From: Eutreptiella sp. 'Long Island Sound 2002'
Lineage: Eukaryota; Euglenozoa; Euglenophyceae; Eutreptiales; Eutreptiaceae
Assembly: GCA_964036045.1 (NCBI GenBank)
Contig: OZ038383.1
Coordinates: forward strand, 62,005,725-62,069,724
Length of the DNA: 64,000 nt
Direction: 5' to 3'
Part shown: piece after piece, positions 15,512 through 27,548 of the stretch
Layout of the letters: every line of letters begins with the position of its first letter
Numbering within the stretch: the first letter of the stretch is position 1
The notes under the pieces: generated by a model
Database searches by the model: none
What the model was told of the DNA's origin: nothing
What the model saw: the letters and a program-made list of their open reading frames with translations, nothing else
Made by a program: the position numbers and the translations under genes

Positions 15512-15556
15512 GTATATGTATATATATATATATCCTCCAATCTACACCCCTCTCCC
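15099..15556. repeat. Centre of the palindrome: (TA)n blocks around a LINE scrap
   Basis: Three (TA)n blocks (about 15,125-15,206, 15,226-15,282 and 15,428-15,534) separated by CCTCTAGGTTATCCTCAAG and by a 145-base insert. Both ends carry GGGAGAGGGGTGTAGATT in opposite orientations, so the arms meet here. This is the only asymmetric part of the 30 kb structure. Confidence 0.85.
15283..15427 (-). mobile_element. Short LINE ORF1 fragment plus junction at the palindrome centre
   Basis: This segment is a near copy of 12,682-12,828. It begins GGATCCCCCAAGCAGCGAG, includes the truncated end of LINE ORF1, then the GACCTTAGGGTGCAGCC and GAGAGGGGTGTAG junction text, then (TA)n. It is a third copy of the LINE/(TA)n 5' junction and lacks a partner on the other side of the centre. 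Confidence 0.8.
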
Positions 15557-17578
15557 AACTCTAGGTGGCTCCACCACACGGCTCTAAGGTACGTGCGAAA
15601 GGCACAAAGTGGTGCATACATGTGGTGGAAGGGGCTAAACTCGGTCAAAACGGGCTCAAAACGGGCTAAAAACACTTGTTTGAGCATCCCAAATGGTCCG
15701 GGATCACTTTAAGAAAAACGCGTTTTTGACCCATTTTTGACCCATTTTTGGTCCCAAAATGGCCCATTTTCAAGGCATTTTGGGAGTTTCCAGGAGCCAA
15801 AACCCGTCGCAACGGGCTCAAAATGGGCTAAAAACACTTGTTTGAGCATCCCAAATGGTCCAGGATCACTTTTGGAAAAACGCGTTTTTGACCCATTTTT
15901 GACCCATTGTTGGTCCCAAAACGGCCCATTTTCAAGGCATTTTGGGATTTTGCATGGCCCAAAACGCGCCACCACGGGCTCAAAATGGCCCAAAAACACT
16001 TGTTTGAGCATCCCAAGTGGTCTACGAACAACTTTGGAAAAAATCAATTTTTTCGCCCCGGGGACCCTGGTGGACCCACCGTTGGCCCCCACTGTGCGTG
16101 GGCTGGCCGGCCCTCCGGCTGCACCAAGTGACCACTGGTACGGGGGTCTACGTGTCTCGTTCGGCGATTCTGAGGCTTCGAAACCATAAAAGGTGGGGGG
16201 TTGCGGGTGGACTAGGTGCCTTCGGAATTCGTTTTTGAGCCACGTAGCCCAAGATACGGCCCGTTCTTGGTTTCGGGGTGCTGGTGCACGTTGCGCAGTT
16301 TTTGGGGCTTTTTGGCGCCTTTTTGGGCCGTTTCTCGAACATATTGTGGAGTTAGAGGGCACCAACTTTCCCTTGGTCATGAGAAAGTCAAGCCGCACGT
16401 GGATGTAGCAGCCGTTTGCCTTCGTTTGGCTGTTTTGAACCCTTACTAGGGCTGTTTTGAGCGAAAATTGGCTGCTTTTGGCCAAAAAATGCGCAGGTTT
16501 GGGAGGGCACCTCCCGACTTGGCGCCACCGCCCCGGGCTGCCACCGGTGAGTTTTCGGCTCAAAACCTGGATTTGGCAAGGGCACCACCTGGGCTCCAAG
16601 ATGGCTGGAGTAGATTAGAGCCCGGAGCGATGAGGCGGAGCAATGGCCAAAACGGTGAGGAGAAGTGCTTGCTTCCTTGTTGTTGCTTGCTTGTTAGCTA
16701 GATTTAAGGGGAGAGGGGTCTAGGATCACTTTTGGAAAAACGCGTTTTTGACCCATTGTGACCCATTGTTGGTCCCAAAACGGCCCATTTTCAAGGCATT
16801 TTGGGATTTTCCATGGCCCAAAACGCGCCACCACGGGCTCCAAACGGCCTAAAAACACTTGTTTGAGCATCCCAAGTGGTCTAGGAACAACTTTGGAAAA
16901 AATCATTTTTTTCGCCCCGGGGACCCTGGTGGACCCACCGTTGGCCCCCACTGTGCGTGGGCTGGCCGGCCCTCCGGCTGCACCAAGTGACCACTGGTAC
17001 GGGGGTCTACGTGTCTCGTTGGGCAATTCTGAGGCTTGGAAACCATAAAAAGTGGGGGGTTGCGGGTGGCCTAGGTGCCCTCGGAATTCGGTTTGGAGCC
17101 ACGTAGTCCAAGATACGGCCCAGTCTTGGTTTCGGGGTGCTGGTGCACATGGCGCAGCTTTTGGGGCTTTTTGGCGCCTTTTTGGGCCGTTTCTCGGACA
17201 TATCGTGGAGTTAGAGGGCACCAAAGGTCCCTTGGTCACGAGAAAGTCAAGCCGCACGTGGAGTGTAGCAGCCGTTTGCCTTCGTTTGGCTGTTTTGAAC
17301 CCTTACTAGGGCTGCTTTGGGCGAAAAATGGCTGTTTTTGGCCCAAAACTGCGCAGATTTGGGAGGGCACCTCCCAACTTGGCGCCACCGCCCCGGGCCG
17401 CCACCGGTGAGTTTTTGGCTCAAAACTTGGATTTGGCAAGGCCACCACCTAGGCTGTAGGATGGCTAAAGTAAAGTCAGGCCCGAGGCGTTGGAAAGGTG
17501 CAATGGCCAAAACGGCACGGAGACGTGTTGTTGTTGCTTGCTTGCTTGTTAGCTAAATTTAAGGGGAGAGGGGTGTAG

Positions 17579-17579
<1 letters not shown>
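15557..17579 (-). repeat. ~860-base tandem repeat with 164-base subrepeats, right arm
   Basis: Mirror image of 13,074-15,098. Reading 5'-3' on minus it shows the same two units, the second continuing into 164-base subrepeats. A frame on the minus strand (16,599-15,709) corresponds to the 338-codon frame of the left arm but differs in extent because of private indels, which argues against a maintained protein. Confidence 0.8.
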
Positions 17580-17634
<55 letters not shown>

Positions 17635-17666
17635 TCTATATATATATATATATACATATCCTCTAA
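17580..17666. repeat. (TA)n array, right arm
   Basis: About 85 bases of TA dinucleotide with a CCTCTA break; the mirror of 12,826-13,073 but much shorter. Confidence 0.9.
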
Positions 17667-17724
17667 TCTACACCCCTCTCCCATACTCTACGTGGCTGCA
17701 CCCTAAGGTCCCTATATGTGGACT
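17667..17724. other. Junction sequence between (TA)n and LINE copy 2
   Basis: Reverse complement of the left junction: CTACACCCCTCTCCC, then GGCTGCACCCTAAGGTCCC, then the LINE starts at GGACTGTCTCC. It fixes the 5' truncation point of copy 2 at about 17,725. Confidence 0.7.
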
Positions 17725-20700
17725 ATGGACTGTCTCCCTGCACCTTCCCATGGTGGCGGCCCGCCTTGAGGCCGCGGACCCGGACGTCTCGCTGCTTGGG
17801 GGATCCAGAGGGGCCAGGGCTACGCCTGGGGCGGGGACTGGAGGTTCGCACTGCCCGCCTCCCCAGTCGTGTGGAAAGGGACATCCTGGAGGGACTCCAG
17901 TTCACGCGGGCTGGCGGAGCTGATGCGTGGACCGCCATCCATCGCCAACTCCCGGACGCATGGCCCCAGGCATTCCGCCCCCCAGGCCATGAGCGTCTGG
18001 TAGGGTCGGAATGGCGCGTATGGGCCGCCAACAGCCCATGCCCGCCGGTGGTGATCCTGCCCAGGAGGACAAGCCACCCCAGCTGGGAGACCGTGGCGGT
18101 CTTGTGGGGATGGGTGGCGGTCCGTGGGACCGCTGGCCACGTCTTCACTGCCCCGCGGGGCACGGTGATCGAGGCAGACGCGGGGATGGCGTTGCAGCTC
18201 ACGGCGGAGCCCCTGACCACGCATGTGGTGGTGGCTGTCCTCCAATGGGGAGCCGACAGGCCTCAGCCCTGGCGTGACCCGATCTCTCGGGCCGTCTGGC
18301 GCGACCTGCCGATCCTCAGGGCCGCTGTATGGTCAGGAGGAGCAGGACGGCAACTCCCGGGCGCACTCCCCTGGCTGCGGGACTGCGGAGACGCCTCCCC
18401 CCCCCCCGTCAGCTGAGATGCGTGGCGCCCTGGAACGCTTGTACTCCAAGCCCAGGCACCACTCCCTGGTGGCCGCGGACCATGGGGTGGAGCTAAGCGA
18501 CGACGTGATCGCGCTGGCAGCCGACGTGGTGTAGTGCCTGGCCCCCCACGCCGTGATGCTCCCGAGGGAGGGGTGGGAGGACCAGCGGCACGACCAAACC
18601 CCGGCTGCCCTCCTCATTGCGAGGTACGTCGAGCTGGGCGGCTCGGAGGCGGTGTACCTCGACTGGTCGGAGACACCGAGCATGCGGCACTGGACGGCCC
18701 ACCACCTTCTGGCCCCTGACGTGCAGTTGACCGTGGACCCGCTGAACCGGCCTGTGGTGTCGGGGGCCCCGCCCCAATGGCCGCACACGTGGGACATGGC
18801 GGTCCGGACGATGCGCATGGCACCCAGGAGCCAGAGGGCAGAGTGGCCTAGTGCGGAGCATCTGCTGGCGACGGCCTAGGCAGCACAGGTGCAGCAGCCA
18901 GCCGGCAACGACAAGGATTGTGGCGTGTGCGCCCTCCTGTCCGCCCTCGCTACCCTTCTCAGGGTGCCAAGACCGGGCATCCTCCTGTCCACACTGGACA
19001 GGCGGTGGGTGGCAGCGGTGGTCCTCAACAGGGACATGGGGCCCATTGCGCGTTTGCCGTCCCCGGGAGAGCTGCCCGCTGCGGTGCTGGATGCCCTGCG
19101 AGCGCCCCGCGCACCCTTGGACGTGGCGGACGTCCCGCACAACGTGGGGTTGCCCGGGGCGAGCATGCAGCATGCCCTGCTGTGTATGGCGGCGGCGGCG
19201 GATTGGGGGATGTCCATGCTGATGACGGTGTCCTTGCAGCATGTGCAGGACGCGATGCAGCAACAGCAGATGCATGCCCCCCAGCCGTGGGAGGAGAGCG
19301 CCAAGCGGTGGCTGTAGGTGGAAAGCGTGCCTCCCACCCATACGGTGGGCATGGCGGATATGGGGAGGCTGGTGGTGTTGGAAGGGGCGGAGTATCGGGC
19401 CTGTGTTCGGGTGGAAGCAGGGGGACTGGAATGGGTTGTCGTCACCGCGTGCCGACTCAGGAGGCAACAGTCCAGGGGCCCGGCCTGCTACAGGGTGTTC
19501 GGGGAGTGCCTCAGGTAGCTTGGCCCGGTGCGCAGGGCGCATAGGTGCACGGCCGTGGACATCCCGCAGGCGCCGGCGGTCTTCGTGGAGGTAACGCGAC
19601 CGCCGAAGGTCCGGGGGCGGGACGTCTGGCCTGTGGCCCCGAGCAACATGTGGCAAGCTGAGCATGCAGCTGTCATGTGCAGGGCGCTGCAGGGTCAAGC
19701 GGCGGCCCTCCCCAGGGCACTGGCGGCGCAGTCCTCCAGCAACAGGCCAGCAGCCTCGCTGGCACTGCTGCACAGTGTGTCGCGGGCGTGGTGTTGGGTC
19801 GTAGTGGCACTGGAACCCCACTCCTCGGCACTGCGCCTGTACGATCGCGGGGAGGGCACGGTGCTCACGGTCCGCCCCGCCGACGTGGAGGCCCTGCACC
19901 TTGGTGTTCTGAGTGGCGACGGAGGCACGGCGCTGTACCTCCAAGGGACTGTGGTAGCCTCGGCCGCGATGCGCTTCCGCCGGCAGACCGGAGGAGATGC
20001 CCTCCGCCTGGTCATGGCGGAGAACATGGGGCCGTGGCTCCGGGCGTTCTCCACGTCCAGGTGGAAGGTCGAGGGCGACCGGGAGAAGTTCGCCGACGCT
20101 TGGCGCGGCTGGGTGGAGGATCAGTTTCCCTTGGGGGGGATGCTGCACCTGCCGCAACCACCAGGCGCGCCGCCGGTTCGGCCTGCGGCACCCCCGGCCG
20201 CTGCGGCGAGGCCGGCTCCCAAGGCAGCGCCCAAGCCGCCACCCAAGAGGAGCCCCCCACCTCAGTATGGCAGCTATGCCAACATTCGGTACGTGCTGCG
20301 GCATTTCGGCGGCGACCTGACCACGAAGCAGCGTGGATCGAAGGGGATCAACGTCTGCCCCTGGTCTCGGCTGGATGGAGCTGGTCACTGCTCGTGGAAA
20401 GCCGGCAAGCACTGCTGGCCCGCCCACCTCCACCCCAAGGACCTGCTGGACCACCTTCAGCGGGACCATGGGGCTGATCCAGCTCAACGGGACCAGGCGA
20501 TAGCCATGCTGGCCGGCATCATGCCAGGAGGCCAAGCGGGGCCTTTCGCATCGGCCTAGGCGAGGTCCAGAGCGCTCGCGTTGCCCACGAGTGCCCGCCC
20601 TGCGGGGGGGCAAGGTGCGTCGCAGTCGGCGGCACGGCATCGGGCAGTTGGGTCACAGCGTGGAGCGACGACTTCTACGGGAATTCCGGCCGCGGGGGCG

Positions 20701-20862
20701 ACCACTGCATCTGTCGGGTCTAGGCGGACGGCGGCCACCTCAAGCGGTGACCCACGGGGACAGGGGCTGTCTCGCCAGCAGCCGGCGCCGGGCGCGGGTG
20801 GTCCCCCTCCGTCCAATGATCCGGATCCGGCGGGGGGCCCTGATCCAAAGGCTCAGCCATGA
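17725..20862 (+). pseudogene. LINE copy 2 ORF1, C-terminal remnant
   Basis: The ~1,040 C-terminal codons of ORF1. A C-run at about 18,396-18,407 shifts the frame. In-frame UAG codons occur at 18,532, 18,877 and 19,315 (shared with copy 1) and at 19,516 and 20,557 (private). The protease-like signature is still legible: an RHW site near 18,686, TVDPL, then DCGVCAL near 18,920. So is the Cys/His cluster beginning NVCPWSRL near 20,350. The ancestral stop UGA is at 20,860-20,862 and overlaps an AUG, exactly as in copies 1 and 3. Confidence 0.88.
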
Positions 20863-23800
20863 AGGGGCCCCGCCTCAGACACCCGGGCGGTGGTGTCCTG
20901 GAACGTCCAGGGCTCGATGCGGGGGGACGGCGTACCAGTGGCCCCAGGTATGCTCGACGGTGAGGCGGTGGCGGCGGGCATTATGAAGGCCGAGGGTGCC
21001 ATCCTGGGCCTCTTCCAGGAGACAGGCTTGCAGGCACCCCAGGGCGTGGTGCACTCGGAGAATCAGTGGCGTCACCATGGGTATCATGCGTTCCCGGGGG
21101 TGGATGCCCAGGCAGCGTCGGCGGCAGCGGTGCGCGGCGGGCTCTTGATTGCCCTTCGGGCGGACGTGTTCGCCGCGGAGGAAGTTCGAGACGTCGTGGA
21201 CATCGTGCCAGGCAAGGCCATGGCCCTTGATGTGGTGACCGCGGGTGGCACCCTCACGGTCATCAACGTCCTCGGCCCAGGCAGCGGCGGCGACTCCTGG
21301 GCGTCTAAGGCGTCCTTCTGGGCTGATGTGGCCATGTACGCGGCGGCCGAAAGCGCAGGAGGCACAAGGGCCGTGCTCCTCGGAGGGGACTTCAACGTAT
21401 GGTTGGAGTCCCCGTGGCACCCCACCACGAGGAGGTTCCAAGCCCTATGGGAACAGTGTGGGTTCCACAGGGCCGGCCCGGCGGAGGAGGAGGACATGAG
21501 GCCCACGAGAGCAGGGCATCGACTGGACTCCTTCCTGCTGAACTCGCCGCTGGTCCCGTGGGCGGCGCGTGAGCGCCCGCACTTGGCGACGGGACGGTCC
21601 CCTGCGTCGCTGGGGTCGGATCATGGCCCCGTGGTCCTCGACATCCCGCAGGCGGTGGCCGGCAAAGAGAGGGTCACCAGGATGGCTTACTCGCACGCCC
21701 AAGGCAGGCTGCATGCCATACGCCTGGACTCCCCGGGGGTTCGTGAGGCGGCGGCGGCGGTACTGCGGAAGGCCTGCGAGGATCGGACGCTGCGGGCCTT
21801 GCTCTCGTCGGACCAGGACACTGCCACCATGGGCACGTTGGAGGGGCAAGCAGTCTTTGACCTGCTCCACGCCTTCCGCGATGACGTGTGTAGGGTCACG
21901 GGGGTGCGCATGCCGTCGGGCATGGACCCGCAGTACCCGTACGGGCAGGCGGAGACGGAGGCGTCTGTGGCCCAAGTCCTCTCGGATCAGCAAGCCCTGG
22001 CATGGCGCGCCCATGAGCTGTGGCAACGGGACGCGGTAACGGCCGGGCTCCACTCCCAGGAAGCGGCTGCCTTGCTACGGCACCTCCGACGGGTGGACCC
22101 CGACCTATCCCCTGCCACGGTGGAGGAGCTGCGCGCTGCGGTGGACCAGCAGTTCCACCAGCTAGAGACTCACGTGGAGGAGCTGCGGGATATCCTCAGG
22201 AGCAACAAGCGCAGGTCCATCAAGGACTATTGGCGGGGCAGGGTACGCGACCTGCAGCTCCGATGGACAGCGATACGGGGGGCCATCAACGTGGTGAACT
22301 ATGCCCCGACAGGCTTGTGGTCCGTACGCGTCCGGGAGTCGGAGAAGGTGCTCCTGGCAGCCTCGGACGTCATCGGCGAGGTCCAGAGGTACTGGGAGGC
22401 GCTATACGCCAAGCGGCCTGTGAACCTGCCGGCCTTCGAGCGGCCGGACCGGGCCCACATCCCTCGAGGGGCGCCGGAGGAATGGAGGTCGGTGCAGGAC
22501 TACACCCTGCAGGATCTCAAAGACGCCGCGAAGCAGGCCGTGGCGGACGGCAAGGCTCCGGTGTCCAACCGGGTCACGGTTGCCCTCATAGCGGAGCTGC
22601 CTGAGCCGGTGCAGGGGCTCCTGGTGCACGCGTACAGGGCCATCCTGCGGGGCTCGGACGTCCCGGATTCCTGGCACGAGGCCACCATCAGGCTAATGCC
22701 CAAGGGTACGGCCACAGGCAACCTGCACGAGTACAGGCCTATAGTGTTAGGGCAGCAAGACATGCGGATGCTCATGACCCCCCTCATGCGGAGGTTCACG
22801 GCCGTCCTGGCACGCAAGGCATTGGCTGCGGATTGGCAGTTCGGGGCCATGCCACGCTCCACGGCGGCTGCCCCGGTGTTCCTGGCCCAGCGCGGGCTGC
22901 CGCGCGGGCAGGAGGAGAACCACGTCCTGGCCTTCGACGTGTCAAAGGCATTTGACACGGCGCCGCATGGGGCGCTGGCGCTCCTCCTGCGCCACATGGG
23001 GGTCTCGGAGGAGCTCATCAGGCTCTTCCACACCCTCAGCTGCGGGTCCCTGGTGCGCATCGTCACTGCGCACGGCCCAACGCCGAGCATACGGCTCCAC
23101 CGGGGCCTGCAGCAAGGCAGTGCGGAGAGCGCTGTGCTCTACCTCCTCCTCTTGGAACCTCTCCTGAGGAGCCTTGCCTGCAGGGCGCGGGGAGATACTC
23201 GCCATGATGTGCCGCCCCTGGTTCAAGCGTATTGTGACGACCTCCTGTTGATTGCGCACTCCTTGCCGCAGTTCGTGGAGTACGCGGCAATGATTGCACA
23301 GTACCTCACGGACATGGGCATGTCCCTCAACGTCAGCAAGTGCGCCTATGCCAATACTGCTCGCATCCGTTCGATCATGGTGTGCCTGAACCCGGGGAAC
23401 GCGGCCGCCCCATGGGTGTGCTTACGCGCCAAGAGCACGGTGCCCTACTTGGGCCTGCGCCTTGATCCAAGGGGGATAGCAACCATGAAGGAGAAACATG
23501 TGCTCCGGTGCGAAGCTCTGCTGGGCTGGGCGGGGTGGGCGGCGTCGGTACCCCATGAGGTGATGGCGGCTGTGGTTGGGGGCATCGTGCGGTACGCGGC
23601 GCCGTACCTGTCCGACACGGCGGAGGCAGTAGTCAAGCTGAATGCTGCCATCAAGGCTGCGGCCCTGCAGTTCGAGAAGCTGCCCAAGGACGTGTCCAAC
23701 GTGGCGGTGCGGTCTGGTCATGGGTTACGGCTGGCGCATGTCCAGGTCATCTGCCGCGACTGCGTCGTAGCGACCGTGGCTCAACTCACGCACCACCGGT

Positions 23801-26800
23801 CGACGACCGTCCGGACTGAGCTGCAAGCCATGCTTCGAGATATGCCCTTGCAGTACGGAGTGTGCGGACAGTTCCTGGTGCCCTCCGCGTCATTCGCCAC
23901 GCACGCTGGCGGTACGTGGGTGGACAGAGTACTCCGGGCGATGGGGACGTTGCGTGTAGGACTCCTCGTGCCGTCGTCAGTGTACTCGTGCGTGCACGCC
24001 CATCTGCCGCAGGTGCAGTGGGCGGGACGGAAGTGGGCATCCCAGTCCTACACCTTCACGGGTAGGGACATCTGCGTTCTCTCGGGGCCCCGCACCGACG
24101 CGGCGGTACAGTCCCTGACTGACCCCGCAAATGACCTCCTGCATGCGGGCTCCCCTGTCGTGCACTTGGGCAATGGGCCGTCCAGCTCCAGGAGCGTCAT
24201 GAGGACCACATGCACCTTCCTCACGCGGGAGTGGGGCCCAATCAGGTGGACCACGTGTGGTTCACGGGGCTCCGCGACGTCTTCCGGCCGCAGTTGCCTG
24301 GTCCATTGACTCACCGTCTAATTCACCCGGTGCGCCGCAAGAAGGCCAGCAAACGCCATAGGCAGTCAACTACAGGGGACATATATGTGGTGGGCGGGTG
24401 CAGGGAGGAAGGGTGGGACGCGGCAAACGCGGGGCAGTCCATGCCTTTCGTCCCGCTAGCCGCCCTCCTATTCCTGCTGGGGGATGTCTTTGAAGGTTAC
24501 CGACAGCAAGACGATCCGGCATCTATCCCTCTGCTCACGCCACATGCCGGGGGCGGCATAAACCCATCGCCCCTGTGGGTTGTGCACGGGCGGCCCGCGT
24601 TTTCCAGGGCATGCGCGGCGGTACACGGGTGCAGCGAGTGGGCAATCGTCCTTCTGCTGCCAGCAGGCCCCGTCCCGGACGCTGATGAGTGCTCGGTCCC
24701 GGAGGTGGTTCGGATGTCCAACGTGCCGCACGATCCGCATGTCGCCGTCACGTCGTTGTGTGATGGCGGGGCGGTGGAGCAAGGCTCTGTGGTGGTGTAC
24801 CAGCCCTCCTGCTCCACGACGGTGTGGGGAGCGGAGTATACCACAGCCCTTGACGCCATCAAATCTGTCTGCGGATGCGACCTGGCCTGGAGGCCACATG
24901 CGGTGTATCAGCCGAAGGTGGTCCTGTCCCCGGAGCTCACGGCCTTCAGCGCGGCGTCCCTTGGAAAAGTCACGCGGAGCCCCCACTCCGACGTGGCATG
25001 GCTGGAACCCCGCCGGTACTGTTGGGTGCCGGTGGCGACCAAAGTCACGTCGCCCCAGGGAGACGAAGCCACCAATGTGGCGGTGGCCAGCCATGGGCGC
25101 CCCACGTGGACGGGTGCCATCTACGGCACGGTCCTGGAGGCGGAGATCATCGGCGCGGCGGCGTACCTGTTGCACACGCCCCCGTCGGCGTGCACGGTGC
25201 ACGTGGTGGATGCCTCCATCATTGGAGCGCACCTGCGCAGGGCGCAGGAGACTCTGTACCGTGGCATCAAGGGGCCGACCTCGCATCCGGTCAACCAGCA
25301 CGCACTAAACTGGATAGTGGAGGGGCTGCGGCGGCTACCACGCAGAGTAGGGGGGCCACACCATTGGGTGGTGCGGCAGAGCTCGCACTTGGCGGCAGTC
25401 CTGCTTGAGGCGCCGGACTCTGCCGCAGCCCGTGCGATGGCCCCGCCCGTTCATCTCGTGCTGCCCAAGGAGCACGCCATCCTCTTGGTGCCTGGAGATG
25501 ATCGGGAGCTCGAGCCGCGTGTGCCCTCCATGCAAGCCCTTCAACTCGTCAGGGAGATGGCGTGGCGTTCGCCGGCGGCGCGCACCAGGGCCCACACGCC
25601 ACTGGCTAGCGCCTGTGAGGCGGTGCCCCTTGGTGCTGTGCACCACGGCCCAACGCACAGGAATATGCTGCGGGCACGTGACGGTCGCTTATCCACCGTG
25701 CAGGTCATGCGACGGTGGAGGCAGAAGCTCACGCGTGTGGCAAAACCGGCCCACCCCTGTATCTTCTGTGGGGGGCCGGAGGAGGACATTGGCCACATGC
25801 GCTTGCTGTGTGCGCGAGACGAGGAGGTGGCGCGACTCCTGTGCAGGCGTGTGGTGGAGTTCACGGCGGAGCTCCCCTTGACGGACAGGGCGGTGGAGTT
25901 CTTGGCGTGGAGGCAGCACGGCTGCAAGCGGACGGAATCCCTGATGGCTGGTGTCATCCCCGGGGACCTGAAGCGGCAGTTCGCGGCGGTGCGGGCGGCC
26001 TCATCCCGGGGCCCAGCGAAGGCCAAGCTCTTTGTGGAGGACATGCTCCAGGTTGGGGAAGATGTGTATGCCCGCAGGAACCATCGGCTCACCCGGATCA
26101 TGCAGCTGCCGATGCAAGATCGAAGGAGGGCGGTGTATGCGTTCCTGCGAGGTGATACACCCTTCTGCCCGCCGGCAGGGAGGAACTAACGGCGTCCGCC
26201 GTGGAACCCGTTCGACGGCCTCCCCAGCTACCTGCAGGCGACCTTTCAGAGGGCACCGCTGCATGCGCTGTTGGTGCCCAGGTCTTACATCGCGCACGCG
26301 GAGGCCATGTCCTTGTTCCCTCACCGGATGGCGGCAGTGGCGCAGGCCTTCGGCCAGTGGATCGGTTCCTGGATGGCTCGGGACTTCCCGGCATTCAGGG
26401 GGTGGTCCTGCGTGGTATCAACGCAGTCGTGGGCCACGGTGCGTGGTACCTTGGTGAGGGGCCCTGGTGGCCAGAGTGATCCCTGGCTCCAGTTGTACGC
26501 AGACCATCCGGCTCTGGGGAACGTACTCGGCGGGCCTCGCGAGGTGCTGCCGGTCTTTCAGGAGCCTCTGTGAAGCCTCCCAGTCCTGGCGGTAGCTGTC
26601 GTGCTCGACGTGGGGACGTTGTGGCTGCATGACCGGCCGCTGCGACGAGGCATTCCAGCGGTCACGGAGCTGCGGTCCATGGCCGTGTTGGTGGGCTCCA
26701 AGCAACTGGCACGAGTGCAGGGCGACGACGCGCAGTGCCACGTCACGGAGGCCATGTTCTCTCTGCCTGAGGGGGACGACCACGTGGCTGCCGATGCCCG

Positions 26801-27548
26801 TCACACCCTCGATGCCCTGGGCCTAGCGGCGGTCGTTGAAGCTCGGGCGGGAGGGCAGCGCTTGGTTCTCGCGTCCGCCAGGGGCCCGGGGCTGGACGGG
26901 GTTGATGTCATCGGGGAGATCGTGCGGGACTATGGTTGGGAGCTCCTGACGCATGGCACACGCAGCCCCAAGGTAGCGCGGTGGCCCCGGCTGCTTGAGA
27001 GCCTACCGGTGATGCCCAACGGACAGCCGATACTCCGCCCGGTGTCCACGTGGGAGGAAGCGAGGCGCAGCCTGCTTAGCTGTGCCACTGCACGCGCGTT
27101 GGCAGGTGCTTTGCTTCGTCTCCAAGAAGCGTGTGGTGATGTGTGGCACGACCTGTGGTCGCAGAGTTGTGATGGTAGCTGCGTCCCGTCGCGGTCTGTG
27201 CTCCCACAGCAATGCCACGGGTGCAGAGAGACGACGTCGGTTTGGGTTCATCAATGTGCCTCCGTCCCACTATGCGGGACGTGTCGGGAGCGTACCGGTA
27301 GGGGGTGGCCTAGGGCGAGGTGGGCGCTGCGGCACTCTGGACAGATGTCGTCAAGTGCCTGGAAGGCAATCTAGGGTGACCTGAAAAGCGTCCGGGTGGA
27401 AGGGGTGAGATGCCCCGATGCGCCGACGGCAGCCGTGCCCCTACTGCTGTGGTGGGCAGCTCTGGAGGGCGACTCGCGGGTTCTTTGGTTGTGGCATCAC
27501 GGAGGAAGTGGTGAGGGCGCGGTGGGGGCTGGGGGTGATGCAGCTTGA
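20863..27548 (+). pseudogene. LINE copy 2 ORF2 (APE endonuclease-reverse transcriptase), broken
   Basis: The longest intact stretch is 20,890-24,309: APE endonuclease (SWNVQG at 20,893, GGDFNV near 21,388, SDHGP near 21,616) and reverse transcriptase with YCDD at 23,230-23,241. A 9-base in-frame deletion lies near 23,530. A missing base near 24,147 shifts the frame into the next open segment (to 26,189). That segment holds the RNase H-like domain (lacking four residues near 25,050 that copy 3 has) and the CX2CX8HX4C motif, and ends in UAA where copy 1 has CAA. UGA at 26,571 and UAG at 27,372 are shared with copy 1. The frame can be followed to the ancestral stop at 27,546-27,548. Confidence 0.9.
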
